Assembly (NCBI GenBank): GCA_964405685.1
Contig: CAYOOP010000003.1
Location: forward strand, 62,001-126,000
Direction of reading: 5' to 3'
From: CAYOOP01 sp964405685
GTDB taxonomy: Bacteria > Pseudomonadota > Alphaproteobacteria > Rickettsiales > SXRF01
DNA: 64,000 bases
In this document: one piece after another, positions 15,114 through 23,106 of the stretch
Layout: each line of letters opens with the position of its first letter
Position numbering within the stretch: the first letter of the stretch is position 1
The notes under the pieces: generated by a model
What the model saw: the letters and a program-made list of their open reading frames with translations, nothing else
Databases searched by the model: none
What the model was told of the DNA's origin: nothing
Program-made: the position numbers and the translations under genes

Positions 15114-16205
15114 TTAGACCAAGGGTTTATAACCGACGATGGTAAGACCGTAGCCTTCCAGGCCGACTACGGATTTGCGGGTGTTGGACAACAGCGTCAT
15201 TTCAGTAACGCCAAGGTCGAGCAGGATTTGTGCGCCGATGCCGTAATCCCGCAAATCCATATTGGCGAGTGGTTTTTCACCGAGTTTAGTGCGGATGCGG
15301 TCAGAAAGTGCAGTTTTGACGGGTTCACGGAGGATGACGACGACACCGCTGCCATTTGTCGCAATTGCGTTCATTGCTGTTGCAACCGAAGTATTTTCAG
15401 CGCCGAGCACATCCGCGAGTGGGTTGAAGGCATGCATGCGCACCAGTGTGGGTGTCTTAGAAATATCCCCCTTCACAAGGGCAATATGTTCCGCGTATTC
15501 GAGCGTGTTTTTATAGACGATGAGTTTGAACGCGCCGCCGTGCGTGCTTTCGATTTCGGTTTCAAACAAACGCTCCACCAGCTTTTCGCGCTTGCGGCGA
15601 TAGGCGATCAAATCCGCAATGGTTGCGATTTTGAGCCCGTGTTCTTTGGCAAAGGGGATGAGGTCGGGCAGGCGTGCCATCGACCCATCATCATTCATAA
15701 TTTCGCAAATCACACCGGAGGGGTTGAGGCCCGCAAGACGTGAAATATCAACCGCTGCTTCCGTATGACCGGTGCGTACCAACACGCCGCCGTCGCGCGC
15801 AACGAGCGGAAAGACGTGGCCGGGCGAAACAATATCTTTGGCGTTCTTGGCCTCGTCAATTGCAATTGCAATTGTACGGGCGCGATCTGCGGCGGAGATG
15901 CCGGTGGAAATTCCTTCGCGTGCTTCGATCGAGACGGTGAATGCTGTTTCATGCCGTGATTCATTGTGCCGCGCCATGAGGTTGAGTTTGAGCGCGTCGA
16001 CACGTTGTTTTGTGAGGCTTAAACAAATCAGTCCGCGGCCATGCTTGGCCATGAAATTGACTGCCTCAGAATCGGCAAATTGCGCAGGAATGACTAGGTC
16101 ACCTTCGTTCTCCCGGTCTTCATCATCCACCAAAATAAACATCTTTCCGGCTCTCGCGTCGGCGATAATGTCTTCGATGGGGGAGAGAAATTCACGGTGG
16201 GTCAT
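15114..16205 (-). CDS. ribBA: Dihydroxybutanone-phosphate synthase RibB fused to a degenerate GTP cyclohydrolase II domain
   Basis: Residues 1-205 are a complete RibB, making 3,4-dihydroxy-2-butanone-4-phosphate for riboflavin. It has acidic DDEDRENEGDLV, the RTGHTEAAVDISRLAGL loop and NDDGSMARLPDL. Residues 215-363 have the RibA fold, including LRDYGIGAQILLDLGV. However, the zinc-binding cysteines expected after LVRMHAF (about 257-275) are absent: the stretch NPLADVLGAENTSVAT has none. GTP cyclohydrolase II activity is therefore unlikely here, as in other alphaproteobacterial RibBA proteins; a separate ribA should exist elsewhere. Its start overlaps the parE toxin stop by four bases. Confidence 0.9.
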   Translation of the reverse strand: MTHREFLSPIEDIIADARAGKMFILVDDEDRENEGDLVIPAQFADSEAVNFMAKHGRGLICLSLTKQRVDALKLNLMARHNESRHETAFTVSIEAREGISTGISAADRARTIAIAIDEAKNAKDIVSPGHVFPLVARDGGVLVRTGHTEAAVDISRLAGLNPSGVICEIMNDDGSMARLPDLIPFAKEHGLKIATIADLIAYRRKREKLVERLFETEIESTHGGAFKLIVYKNTLEYAEHIALVKGDISKTPTLVRMHAFNPLADVLGAENTSVATAMNAIATNGSGVVVILREPVKTALSDRIRTKLGEKPLANMDLRDYGIGAQILLDLGVTEMTLLSNTRKSVVGLEGYGLTIVGYKPLV

Positions 16206-16486
16206 AAAGTTGCCGAAATATCGCGCGCGCTATGTAGGACGCGCACAACCCGGATACCGCCTGGAATAATACGATAGAAAATGAGATAGTTGTCGCGCGG
16301 GAAGCAGTATAAATCCGCGTTGAATTCAATACGAATACGCCCCATTCTTGGTTGATCCGCAATCCGCTCTATGGTGGTTCTTAGATTGGTGATGACATTG
16401 TCAGCTGCGTTTTCATTATCTGCGGACACATAGCCCCAGATATCCAGCATGTCAGACCGTGCACGTGCCGAAATAACATAATTCAT
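16202..16486 (-). CDS. parE: ParE-type toxin of a toxin-antitoxin pair
   Basis: A 94-aa RelE/ParE-superfamily protein. It has the hallmarks SARARSDMLDIWGYVS (N-terminal helix pair), a central QPRMGRIR segment, and C-terminal strands FPRDNYLIFYRIIPGGIRVVRVLHSARD. ParE members usually poison DNA gyrase; that target is inferred from family. It lies three bases after parD and its stop overlaps the ribBA start (ATGA), so toxin translation may feed directly into ribBA translation. It appears intact. Confidence 0.88.
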   Translation of the reverse strand: MNYVISARARSDMLDIWGYVSADNENAADNVITNLRTTIERIADQPRMGRIRIEFNADLYCFPRDNYLIFYRIIPGGIRVVRVLHSARDISATL

Positions 16487-16489
16487 GGG

Positions 16490-16747
16490 TTAAGACTTCA
16501 GGTGCCGCGTGCGGGCGGCTTTGAGAAATTCTTCTAAGGTTTCTTCCGGTGCATCAGGGCTTGCATCTCCTTCAGCAATTAGCATGCGTAATTCTTCTAG
16601 CATTATCTTGCGCCGCAATTGCCACTGTGCAATGGCAGCAGCAGCAGCTTCATTCGTACTATGATACTCTCCACTGCGAACTGCCTCATTGAGGCTTGCG
16701 ATCACATGTGGCGGTAGTTGGAATTGCACAGATTCAAAATGTTCCAT
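16490..16747 (-). CDS. parD: ParD-type antitoxin
   Basis: An 85-aa partner of the adjacent ParE. The N-terminal strand-helix-helix pattern (ESVQFQLPPHVIASLNEAV, YHSTNEAAAAAIAQW) is a ribbon-helix-helix DNA-binding domain. The charged C-terminal half (PDAPEETLEEFLKAARTR) would wrap the toxin. Such antitoxins normally repress their own operon. The gene follows ribE by 57 bases, a gap with a short CTTGC/GCAAG hairpin and a weak promoter-like TTGCGT-17-TAGGAT, so the pair may have its own transcription as well as riboflavin read-through. Confidence 0.87.
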   Translation of the reverse strand: MEHFESVQFQLPPHVIASLNEAVRSGEYHSTNEAAAAAIAQWQLRRKIMLEELRMLIAEGDASPDAPEETLEEFLKAARTRHLKS

Positions 16748-16804
16748 ATGTTACCTTCTAATCCCCGATACTATCCTATTTGGTTTCTTGCATAAACGCA
16801 AGGT

Positions 16805-17374
16805 TTAAGCGCTTTTTAGTCGGTCTAAATAACGCGCCAGCAGATCAATTTCTAGATGTAAGAGATCACCGGGTTTGAGAGTGTGGAGCGTGGTGTTGGC
16901 CCAAGTATGCGGAATAATCATCACCTCGAAATCGTCATCATTTACGCGATTCACTGTGAGCGAAATGCCGTTAAGTGTAACAGAACCTTTTGCGGCGATG
17001 AATTTGGAAAGGGTGTGGGGTGCGCGAAGCGTGAGTGCGAAGCAATCGCCTTCGGGTGTAATGGAGAGAATTTCTGCGAGGCCATCGACATGGCCGGTAA
17101 CGAAGTGGCCGCCGAGACGATCACCGACTTGCAGCGCGCGTTCAAGGTTGAGTGTGCCGTCTTTTTTCCAATAACTATTTTCCGTGCAGTCCAGCGTTTC
17201 TGGCGAGAGTGCGACATCAAACGTGCTACCATTGATGGCAACCACTGTGAGGCATGCGCCATTGCAGGCGATGGATTCACCGAGCGTGATATTCTCGTAA
17301 TTGCTCGCAACGGTAAGCCACGTTCCATCGAAGGCGGCAACTGTTCCAATAGCAGTGATTAAGCCTGTAAACAT
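16805..17374 (-). CDS. ribE: Riboflavin synthase alpha chain RibE
   Basis: Dismutates two lumazine molecules to riboflavin. The 189-aa protein has the duplicated lumazine-binding barrel: MFTGLITAIGTVAAF opens repeat one with CNGACLTVV. Repeat two holds GGHFVTGHVDG and GSVTLNGISLTVN. It overlaps ribD by 16 bases and precedes the parDE insertion. The lumazine synthase gene ribH, often nearby, is not in this operon. Confidence 0.94.
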   Translation of the reverse strand: MFTGLITAIGTVAAFDGTWLTVASNYENITLGESIACNGACLTVVAINGSTFDVALSPETLDCTENSYWKKDGTLNLERALQVGDRLGGHFVTGHVDGLAEILSITPEGDCFALTLRAPHTLSKFIAAKGSVTLNGISLTVNRVNDDDFEVMIIPHTWANTTLHTLKPGDLLHLEIDLLARYLDRLKSA

Positions 17375-18336
17375 AAGAGTGTGTTGTCGCCGAACTCGCG
17401 GGTGGATGTGGTTTTAAATTGTTTGAGCGTGCCTATATCTAGCTGAGGAAGCTCAGGAAATCCAGCACCTACGGTGATGGGAGCGCGAAACCAGTAGATT
17501 TCATCGACCAAGCCCTCGTGTAGAAAGGCGGAAGAGAGTTTGGGTCCGGCCTCGATTAGTAGACGGGTGATACCTTTTTGTCCAATTTCTTCAAGTGCTT
17601 GTGTGAGGTTTTCTGAGCGTTTTAAGAACCAGGTTTCGGGGGCTACAAGTGTGTGGGTCTGAGGCAGGAGGGTATCACCCAAAACGATGCGTTGGGGAGA
17701 AAACTGAGCCATCCCGGGCAGGCGGCAGGTCAAGTTTGGGTTATCTTTAATCGCCGTGCCGGTACCGGTCAAAATCGCATCAAATCGGCTGCGGAGGTAT
17801 TGACCGAAGTGGCGCGCGGCTTCGTTGGTAACCCATTGATTTTCTGGCAGTGCCATTTTGCCATCTGCCGAAGTTGCGAGTTTGAGTGTGACGAGAGGCT
17901 TGCCGGTTTCGATGCGTTTGAAAAATCCGGCATTCATGTGTCGCGCTTCCGCTTCGCAAATATTTGTGATGACTTCGATGCCTACTTTTTTAAGTGCGTC
18001 GATTCCGGAAACGCGTGGGTCCGCATCGCTACAACCGATCACCACGCGTGCAATGCCTGCATTGATGATAGCCTCCGTACATGGCGGCGTTTGTCCCGTA
18101 TGGGAGCAGGGTTCGAGCGATACATAAAGCGTGGCGCCGCGCGCTTTCTCTCCTGCCATTGCGAGTGCTTGTGGCTCCGCGTGCGGGCGGCCACCATTTG
18201 CGGTTGTGCCGATACCAACGACTGCGCTACCGTTCACCACAACTGCGCCAACCGCAGGGTTTGGCCACACGCGGCCCAATTGTACTTCTGCTAATCGCAG
18301 CGCATGACGCATGAAATGTTCATGTTCGGTAACCAT
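17359..18336 (-). CDS. ribD: Bifunctional pyrimidine deaminase/reductase RibD
   Basis: Carries out deamination and reduction steps of riboflavin synthesis. The deaminase domain (residues 1-145) has the zinc sites HAEPQAL and EPCSHTGQTPPC. The reductase domain (about 150-325) has TLKLATSADGKMA and GTGTAIKDNPNLTCR plus LLIEAGPKLSSAFL. Length is 325 aa, slightly short. It leads the rib operon and is divergent from mreC over 80 bases. No FMN riboswitch is recognisable in that space. Confidence 0.93.
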   Translation of the reverse strand: MVTEHEHFMRHALRLAEVQLGRVWPNPAVGAVVVNGSAVVGIGTTANGGRPHAEPQALAMAGEKARGATLYVSLEPCSHTGQTPPCTEAIINAGIARVVIGCSDADPRVSGIDALKKVGIEVITNICEAEARHMNAGFFKRIETGKPLVTLKLATSADGKMALPENQWVTNEAARHFGQYLRSRFDAILTGTGTAIKDNPNLTCRLPGMAQFSPQRIVLGDTLLPQTHTLVAPETWFLKRSENLTQALEEIGQKGITRLLIEAGPKLSSAFLHEGLVDEIYWFRAPITVGAGFPELPQLDIGTLKQFKTTSTREFGDNTLLCLQA

Positions 18337-18416
18337 GAGGCAAGCCTAGCAGCCGCAACGCACAGGCGAAAGAAAAAACACTTGATGGTGTATGGATAAT
18401 ACAGCATGGTGGATGC

Positions 18417-19250
18417 ATGAAACGCCGTTCCAAATCGATCACTCTGCAAGCATTCACACCTCGTAGTTTCGGGCTCAAGGTGGTTGGATTTGCTGTGGTT
18501 ATGGGCGTCGCCGTTCTGTTGGCAATCGGCCGCGCCAAACCAGAAATGGCGGTGGAATTGCGTGCACAATCGGCGGATCTCGTTTCGCCCATCATCAGCT
18601 TTGTGCAGAGCCCTACGAAAGCAATAGGAGATACCTATAAAACGCTGCGTGATGTGATACACAGCCGCAGCGATATGCAGGCGCTTCAGCTTGAAAACCA
18701 GCAGTTGCTGAAATGGCAAGCCGAGGCACTCAAGTTGAAAAGTGAGAACGATAATTTGCGCGAACTGCTGCACATGGTGCCGGCTAAAGCCGCGCATTAT
18801 ATTTCAGCATCGCTGGTCAGTGATCCGAATGGGCCCTATAGCCACACGGCGTTGATTAATGCCGGCAAACAGCAAGGTGTGAAGGCACAACAAGCAGCCA
18901 TCGGCGCACGTGGAATGATTGGTTATGTCATTGAAGCGGGTGATGATACGGCGCGTGTGTTGCTGCTGACGGACATCAATGCGCGCGTAGCTGTGGTGGG
19001 TGAACGTTCAGGCAAGAAAGCAATTGCGGCGGGCGATGGTGGGGGTAGATTGAAATTGAACTATGTCAGCCCGTCTGACCACTTCACAAGCGGCGAGCGC
19101 TTGCTTACCTCTGGTGATGGCGGGTTTTTCCCTGCCGGCATTCCGGTTGCGCGGCTGAACGATGACCCAGACACGCTGTTTGCGTTGCCATTTGCGGACA
19201 TTGCTGACGAACGTGTTGTTAGTGTGCTTGATTATTCATTGATGCAATAA
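18417..19250 (+). CDS. mreC: Rod shape-determining protein MreC
   Basis: Periplasmic scaffold of the elongasome that links MreB to PBP2. The 277-aa protein has one N-terminal membrane anchor (about residues 20-42), a coiled coil (about 80-115, MQALQLENQQLLKWQAEALK) and the beta-rich MreC domain with LVSDPNGPYSHTALINAGK and PSDHFTSGERLLTSGDGG. The gene follows divergent ribD; mreB, usually just upstream, is not here. Its stop codon abuts the left arm of a palindrome that fills the gap to mreD. Confidence 0.92.
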   Translation: MKRRSKSITLQAFTPRSFGLKVVGFAVVMGVAVLLAIGRAKPEMAVELRAQSADLVSPIISFVQSPTKAIGDTYKTLRDVIHSRSDMQALQLENQQLLKWQAEALKLKSENDNLRELLHMVPAKAAHYISASLVSDPNGPYSHTALINAGKQQGVKAQQAAIGARGMIGYVIEAGDDTARVLLLTDINARVAVVGERSGKKAIAAGDGGGRLKLNYVSPSDHFTSGERLLTSGDGGFFPAGIPVARLNDDPDTLFALPFADIADERVVSVLDYSLMQ

Positions 19251-19396
19251 TAGACCTCCTGCATAACTCTAACTTTGGCTTCAAATCTGCTTGCGATGGA
19301 GCCTCCTCAAAAACATCATGTACCTCATGTACAATCGTTTTCTCGGTTTCCATCACTTCGCGCTTTTTTGCCAAAGCGAGTTATGCAGGAGGTCTA
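19251..19396. repeat. 146-bp palindromic element filling the mreC-mreD gap
   Basis: Perfect 19-base outer arms, TAGACCTCCTGCATAACTC at 19251-19269 and its complement at 19378-19396, enclose further matched blocks (TTTGGC, GTGATGGA, AAAAC) and a CATGTACCTCATGTACA centre. It begins one base after the mreC stop and ends one base before the mreD ATG. The right arm contains GCAGGAGG, the mreD ribosome-binding site. Confidence 0.92.
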
Positions 19397-19942
19397 ATGC
19401 AATCTAAAGGCTCTTTTCCTGAGTTGATCTGGCGCAATTTCGCAAATGTTGCGTGTGTTGTAGCATTTATGCTGATGCATGCAGTGTTGTCGCCAATACC
19501 ATTGTTTGCTGGTGCCGTACCGATGTTACTTGCCTGCATCATTGGTTATAGTCTGATGCAGGAAACACGCATTTCTACAGTATTGCTCGTGATGCTTGGG
19601 TTGATACACGATACGGTAACCGGTCTACCGCTTGGGGTTACAGCGTTGCAATTACTGGCGCTCAAATGGGGCCTTATGCACTACGTTGATGTGATTGAAG
19701 ATGAGGGATTCGCGACGCGTTATCTCTGGATAATCCTTGGTCTATGCGCGTGTTTTCTTCTTCAATATCTTGTTGTTTCGTTTGTGATGCGTACGCCGAT
19801 GCCATTATCCGGCATCTTGCTGCCTTTGATAGTAACAGTGCTTTTGTATCCGCTGGTTCACCTCTTATTGCTCGTGGTTCAGCGTAGGCTCTACCGGCGC
19901 ATTTGGGCATTCTTACCTTCTGAATATAAGCCTGTGAAATGA
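19397..19942 (+). CDS. mreD: Rod shape-determining protein MreD
   Basis: Integral membrane member of the elongasome. The 181-aa protein has five or six hydrophobic helices and the MreD pattern IPLFAGAVPMLLACIIGYSLM...GLIHDTVTGLPLGVTALQLL. The ATG at 19397 is preceded by AGGAGG six bases upstream, which lies inside the right arm of the palindrome. Hairpin formation in the mRNA would hide it. The stop overlaps the mrdA start by four bases. Confidence 0.9.
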   Translation: MQSKGSFPELIWRNFANVACVVAFMLMHAVLSPIPLFAGAVPMLLACIIGYSLMQETRISTVLLVMLGLIHDTVTGLPLGVTALQLLALKWGLMHYVDVIEDEGFATRYLWIILGLCACFLLQYLVVSFVMRTPMPLSGILLPLIVTVLLYPLVHLLLLVVQRRLYRRIWAFLPSEYKPVK

Positions 19943-21708
19943 GCATTAGACAAAAACAATTGAGTCGCAGAGCCGTAGTGCTTGGGGGGCTGCAAATGTT
20001 GGCGGTCACCGCGCTCGCCGGGCGGCTTGGGTATTTACAATTTGTCAAGAGTAGCGAATACAAAACCCTTGCTGAGAATAATCGCATCAAACTGCAACTC
20101 ATGCCGCCGGCTAGGGGTTATATTCTAGATTCCAAGGGTGCAGAGCTTGCTGTTAACGAACGGGTTTTTCAACTCTATGCGGATATTACGTCGCTAAAAC
20201 GCAAAGAGGTAAAACCGTATTTGCAGCGCATTGATGCGTTAGTTCCACTGGGTGAAGAAAAAATAGAGGCGCTGCTTGCAAGTACGAAAGGTGTCGCATT
20301 CCCGCCACCGCTCCTTCTTAAAGAGCACCTGTTGTGGGAAGAGGTGGTGCATGTGGAAATGCACTTGCTGGAATTGCCGGGTGTCTATGTGCATACCGGT
20401 CAGAAACGCTCATATCCATTGGGTGAGGAAATTGCACATTTGGTTGGCTATGTGGGTGCGGTGGCGCCGGAAGAGGTAGGAGATCAGCCACTCCTGAGGT
20501 TACCGGATTTTCGTATCGGCAAGTCGGGTGTAGAGAAAATGTTTGACGAGCGCTTGCGTGGTACGGCGGGGCTGCGTCAGCTAGAAGTAAATGTACATGG
20601 CCTTGCGGTACGTGAGCTTTCGACACGCAAGAGCGTTCCTGGGGAAACGATTAAGCTTACGATCGACGAACGCCTCCAACATTTCACTGCTGACCGCATT
20701 AAGAATGATAGTGCTTCGGTGGTGGTGATGGATATTGAAAGTGGCAACGTGCTGACACTTGCTTCCATGCCTGCGTTTGATCCGAATATTTTCAGTGTGG
20801 GTATTCCAAAAGACTATTGGGCAGAGTTGCATGATAACGAACGCTTGCCGCTTATTAACAAGGCGATTGCTGGGCAATACCCGCCGGGGTCAACGTTTAA
20901 GATGATGACGGGGATGGCCGGGCTAGAAAAAGGTGTGATTAATGCGAACTCACGTATTCGCTGTCCTGGGCATTTTTATCTCGGTGATCACAAATTTAAT
21001 TGCTGGAAAGAAGGCGGTCACGGCAGCGTATCGATTCACGAAGCGCTTATGGTCTCATGCGACACATTCTTTTACACGGTGGCGCAGCGTCTTGGAATTG
21101 ACCCGATTGCATCAATGGCCCGCAGTTTTGGGTTTGGCAGCGATCATAATCTTGGCCTGCCGGGTGAAAAATCCGGCATCGTGCCGGATGAAGCGTGGAA
21201 GATGCAGCGGTTTAATCAACCTTGGCAGGCGGGTGATACGGTGAATGTCGGTATCGGCCAGGGGTATGTGATTGCTACACCCCTACAATTGTGTGTGATG
21301 ACGGCGCGGTTACTCAGCGGGCTTGCGGTTTCACCGCGGTTGGTTGCAGATCGTGAAGTGCACTTCGAGCCCTTGGCAATCGATGCCAACCATTTAGCGA
21401 CCATTAAAAAAGGCATGGATGCGGCGGTGAATAGCACTATGGGTACGGCCTATGGCAAGCGTATTACTGAGCCAGGAAAAGAGATGGGCGGCAAAACTGG
21501 CACGTCACAGGTGCGTAAAATAACTGAGCGTGGGCAAGATCAGAATCAATTGGCGTGGAATCTGCGTCACCATGCTTTTTTTATTGGTTATGCACCTGTG
21601 GGTGCTCCCAAATATGCCATTAGCGTTGCGGTTGAGCACGGCGGCGGCGGCGCGGCAGCAGCAGCGCCCATTGCGCACGACGTACTACTCAAAGCCCAGG
21701 AATTATAA
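19939..21708 (+). CDS. mrdA: Penicillin-binding protein 2 (MrdA)
   Basis: Monofunctional transpeptidase for lateral-wall synthesis in the elongasome. The 589-aa protein has an N-terminal membrane anchor (about 14-35), a pedestal domain with MPPARGYILDSKGAELAVN, and a transpeptidase domain. Active-site motifs are Ser318-TF-Lys321, SCD in VSCDTFFYTV, and Lys519-Thr-Gly. It ends mreC-mreD-mrdA; rodA, the usual glycosyltransferase partner, does not follow. A palindromic element begins right after the stop. Confidence 0.94.
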   Translation: MSIRQKQLSRRAVVLGGLQMLAVTALAGRLGYLQFVKSSEYKTLAENNRIKLQLMPPARGYILDSKGAELAVNERVFQLYADITSLKRKEVKPYLQRIDALVPLGEEKIEALLASTKGVAFPPPLLLKEHLLWEEVVHVEMHLLELPGVYVHTGQKRSYPLGEEIAHLVGYVGAVAPEEVGDQPLLRLPDFRIGKSGVEKMFDERLRGTAGLRQLEVNVHGLAVRELSTRKSVPGETIKLTIDERLQHFTADRIKNDSASVVVMDIESGNVLTLASMPAFDPNIFSVGIPKDYWAELHDNERLPLINKAIAGQYPPGSTFKMMTGMAGLEKGVINANSRIRCPGHFYLGDHKFNCWKEGGHGSVSIHEALMVSCDTFFYTVAQRLGIDPIASMARSFGFGSDHNLGLPGEKSGIVPDEAWKMQRFNQPWQAGDTVNVGIGQGYVIATPLQLCVMTARLLSGLAVSPRLVADREVHFEPLAIDANHLATIKKGMDAAVNSTMGTAYGKRITEPGKEMGGKTGTSQVRKITERGQDQNQLAWNLRHHAFFIGYAPVGAPKYAISVAVEHGGGGAAAAAPIAHDVLLKAQEL

Positions 21709-21846
21709 CCTGTAGCGTATTCACTACTATGCCGGGAAAACGCTTTGCTTTCTGCGCTCCCGCTCCGCATGTACCAAACGTACATTTGCGGTGCGGTTCT
21801 CGAAAGCGTCGCTTTTTTCCTCGGCCTAGCGTTAATTCACTACAGG
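21709..21846. repeat. 138-bp palindromic element after mrdA
   Basis: An imperfect palindrome starting directly after the mrdA stop. Outer arms are CCTGTAG...ATTC and AATTCACTACAGG; inner blocks GCCGGGAAAACGC and its near-complement follow; the centre is GCATGTACCAAACGTACATTTGC. The architecture (outer arm, AAAACG block, TGTAC centre) resembles the element at 19251-19396. Confidence 0.75.
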
Positions 21847-21919
21847 TATATAAGGGATTTGAGTTGCAATGTGCATGTGTTATATCTCAGTCGCATTTCA
21901 CTTTTAATCGGAGGTTTTT

Positions 21920-22537
21920 ATGTTCCGTAAAATAGCGTTGGCTACGGCGTGTATTGTAGCATTCTCAAGCGTTGTATTTGCAGAATTCACACCACCCAGC
22001 AAAGATGTTGCAACGGCAGAAGCGGGGAGTTACCGGCTAGATACATCGCACGCTAATATTGTGTTTGGAGTGAGCCACCTGGGTTTTTCCATGTATATTG
22101 GCCGGTTTAATCGCTTTGATGCGACGCTTGATTTCAAGTCTGAAGATGTCACCAAAAGCACGCTTGAGGTGACGGTACACACCGCTAGCGTAGATGTAAA
22201 TAATTCCGAGCTTGAAGCGAAGCTGATAGATAAGGATTTCTTTGATATCAAAGCGTTCCCGGAAGCGAAGTTTGTTGCTACAAGCATTGTTAAAACAGCT
22301 GCAGACAAAGGGAAGATTACGGGCAACCTAACCTTAAAGGGTGTGACCAAGCCGGTCGTGCTGGATGCGATTTTTAACGGCCATGGCGCGAACCCCTATT
22401 CAGGCGGAAAAGTGCTGGGCTTCAGCGCTAGCGGGAGCTTCAAGCGCTCTGATTTTGGTATGGAGAGTTACGTTCCTGCCGTTGGTGATGAAGTTGATTT
22501 GACGATTGAAGTCGAATTCTCCAAGGAAAACTCGTGA
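21920..22537 (+). CDS. yceI: YceI-family periplasmic lipid-binding protein (first copy)
   Basis: The 205-aa protein has a cleavable signal peptide (MFRKIALATACIVAFSSVVFA) and the YceI lipocalin-like barrel: YRLDTSHANIVFGVSHLGFS, LEVTVHTASVDVNNSELEAKL, FFDIKAFPEAKF and GNLTLKGVTKPVVL. Family members bind isoprenoid or amphiphilic ligands in the periplasm. GGAGG precedes the ATG. It overlaps the cytochrome b561 gene by four bases; with the second yceI these form a three-gene operon. Confidence 0.92.
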   Translation: MFRKIALATACIVAFSSVVFAEFTPPSKDVATAEAGSYRLDTSHANIVFGVSHLGFSMYIGRFNRFDATLDFKSEDVTKSTLEVTVHTASVDVNNSELEAKLIDKDFFDIKAFPEAKFVATSIVKTAADKGKITGNLTLKGVTKPVVLDAIFNGHGANPYSGGKVLGFSASGSFKRSDFGMESYVPAVGDEVDLTIEVEFSKENS

Positions 22538-23106
22538 GCTACACACGCGTTGCGATCGTATTGCACTGGGTGATTGCCTCGCTGATTATTACGGTGCTGA
22601 TGCTCGGACTTATCATGACGCAGGAAAGCTCAACCTTGCCTACGCCGTTTAAGTTCTCCCTGTATCAATGGCACAAATCGATTGGCATTACAATTTTGCT
22701 ACTCTCCTGCTTTCGGCTCTATTGGCGCCTAACGCACAAGCCCTCGCCCTTGCCAGACACGATGAGCGCCTATGAGCGTTTTGCTGCCCGCGCCGCGCAT
22801 GTGTTGTTTTATGTGTTGATGATTGGGTTGCCGATTGGTGGGTGGATCATTGTATCCTCCTCCACGCTGGGTATTCCCACGGTGCTTTACGGCATAGTGC
22901 CATGGCCGCATTTGCCGATGCCTGCGGATATAGAAACGCGTAAGACCATTGGTGGTATGGCAGGGCAAGCACACCAATACGGTGCGTATTTTTTAATCGC
23001 ACTGCTCGTGTTGCATGCTACCGCCGCGCTTCGCCACCATTTTTATGATAAAGACGATATTCTCACACGCATGATTCCCCTGCTTAAGAAAAGGTCCGCT
23101 CTATGA
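22534..23106 (+). CDS. cybB: Cytochrome b561 family di-heme membrane protein
   Basis: Inner-membrane electron carrier with four helices. The 190-aa protein has probable heme-ligand histidines in VLHWVIAS, QWHKSIGI, RAAHVLFY and GQAHQYGAYFLIALLVLHATAA (only short parts quoted). CybB-type proteins exchange electrons with quinones or superoxide. The tight fit between two yceI genes (4-base overlaps on both sides) repeats a b561-YceI pairing seen in other proteobacteria, perhaps for redox handling of a quinone-like ligand. Confidence 0.9.
   Translation: MSYTRVAIVLHWVIASLIITVLMLGLIMTQESSTLPTPFKFSLYQWHKSIGITILLLSCFRLYWRLTHKPSPLPDTMSAYERFAARAAHVLFYVLMIGLPIGGWIIVSSSTLGIPTVLYGIVPWPHLPMPADIETRKTIGGMAGQAHQYGAYFLIALLVLHATAALRHHFYDKDDILTRMIPLLKKRSAL

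Noticed and set aside
18337..18416. FMN riboswitch ahead of ribD
   Set aside because: The 80-base gap is too short and shows none of the conserved FMN-aptamer blocks.
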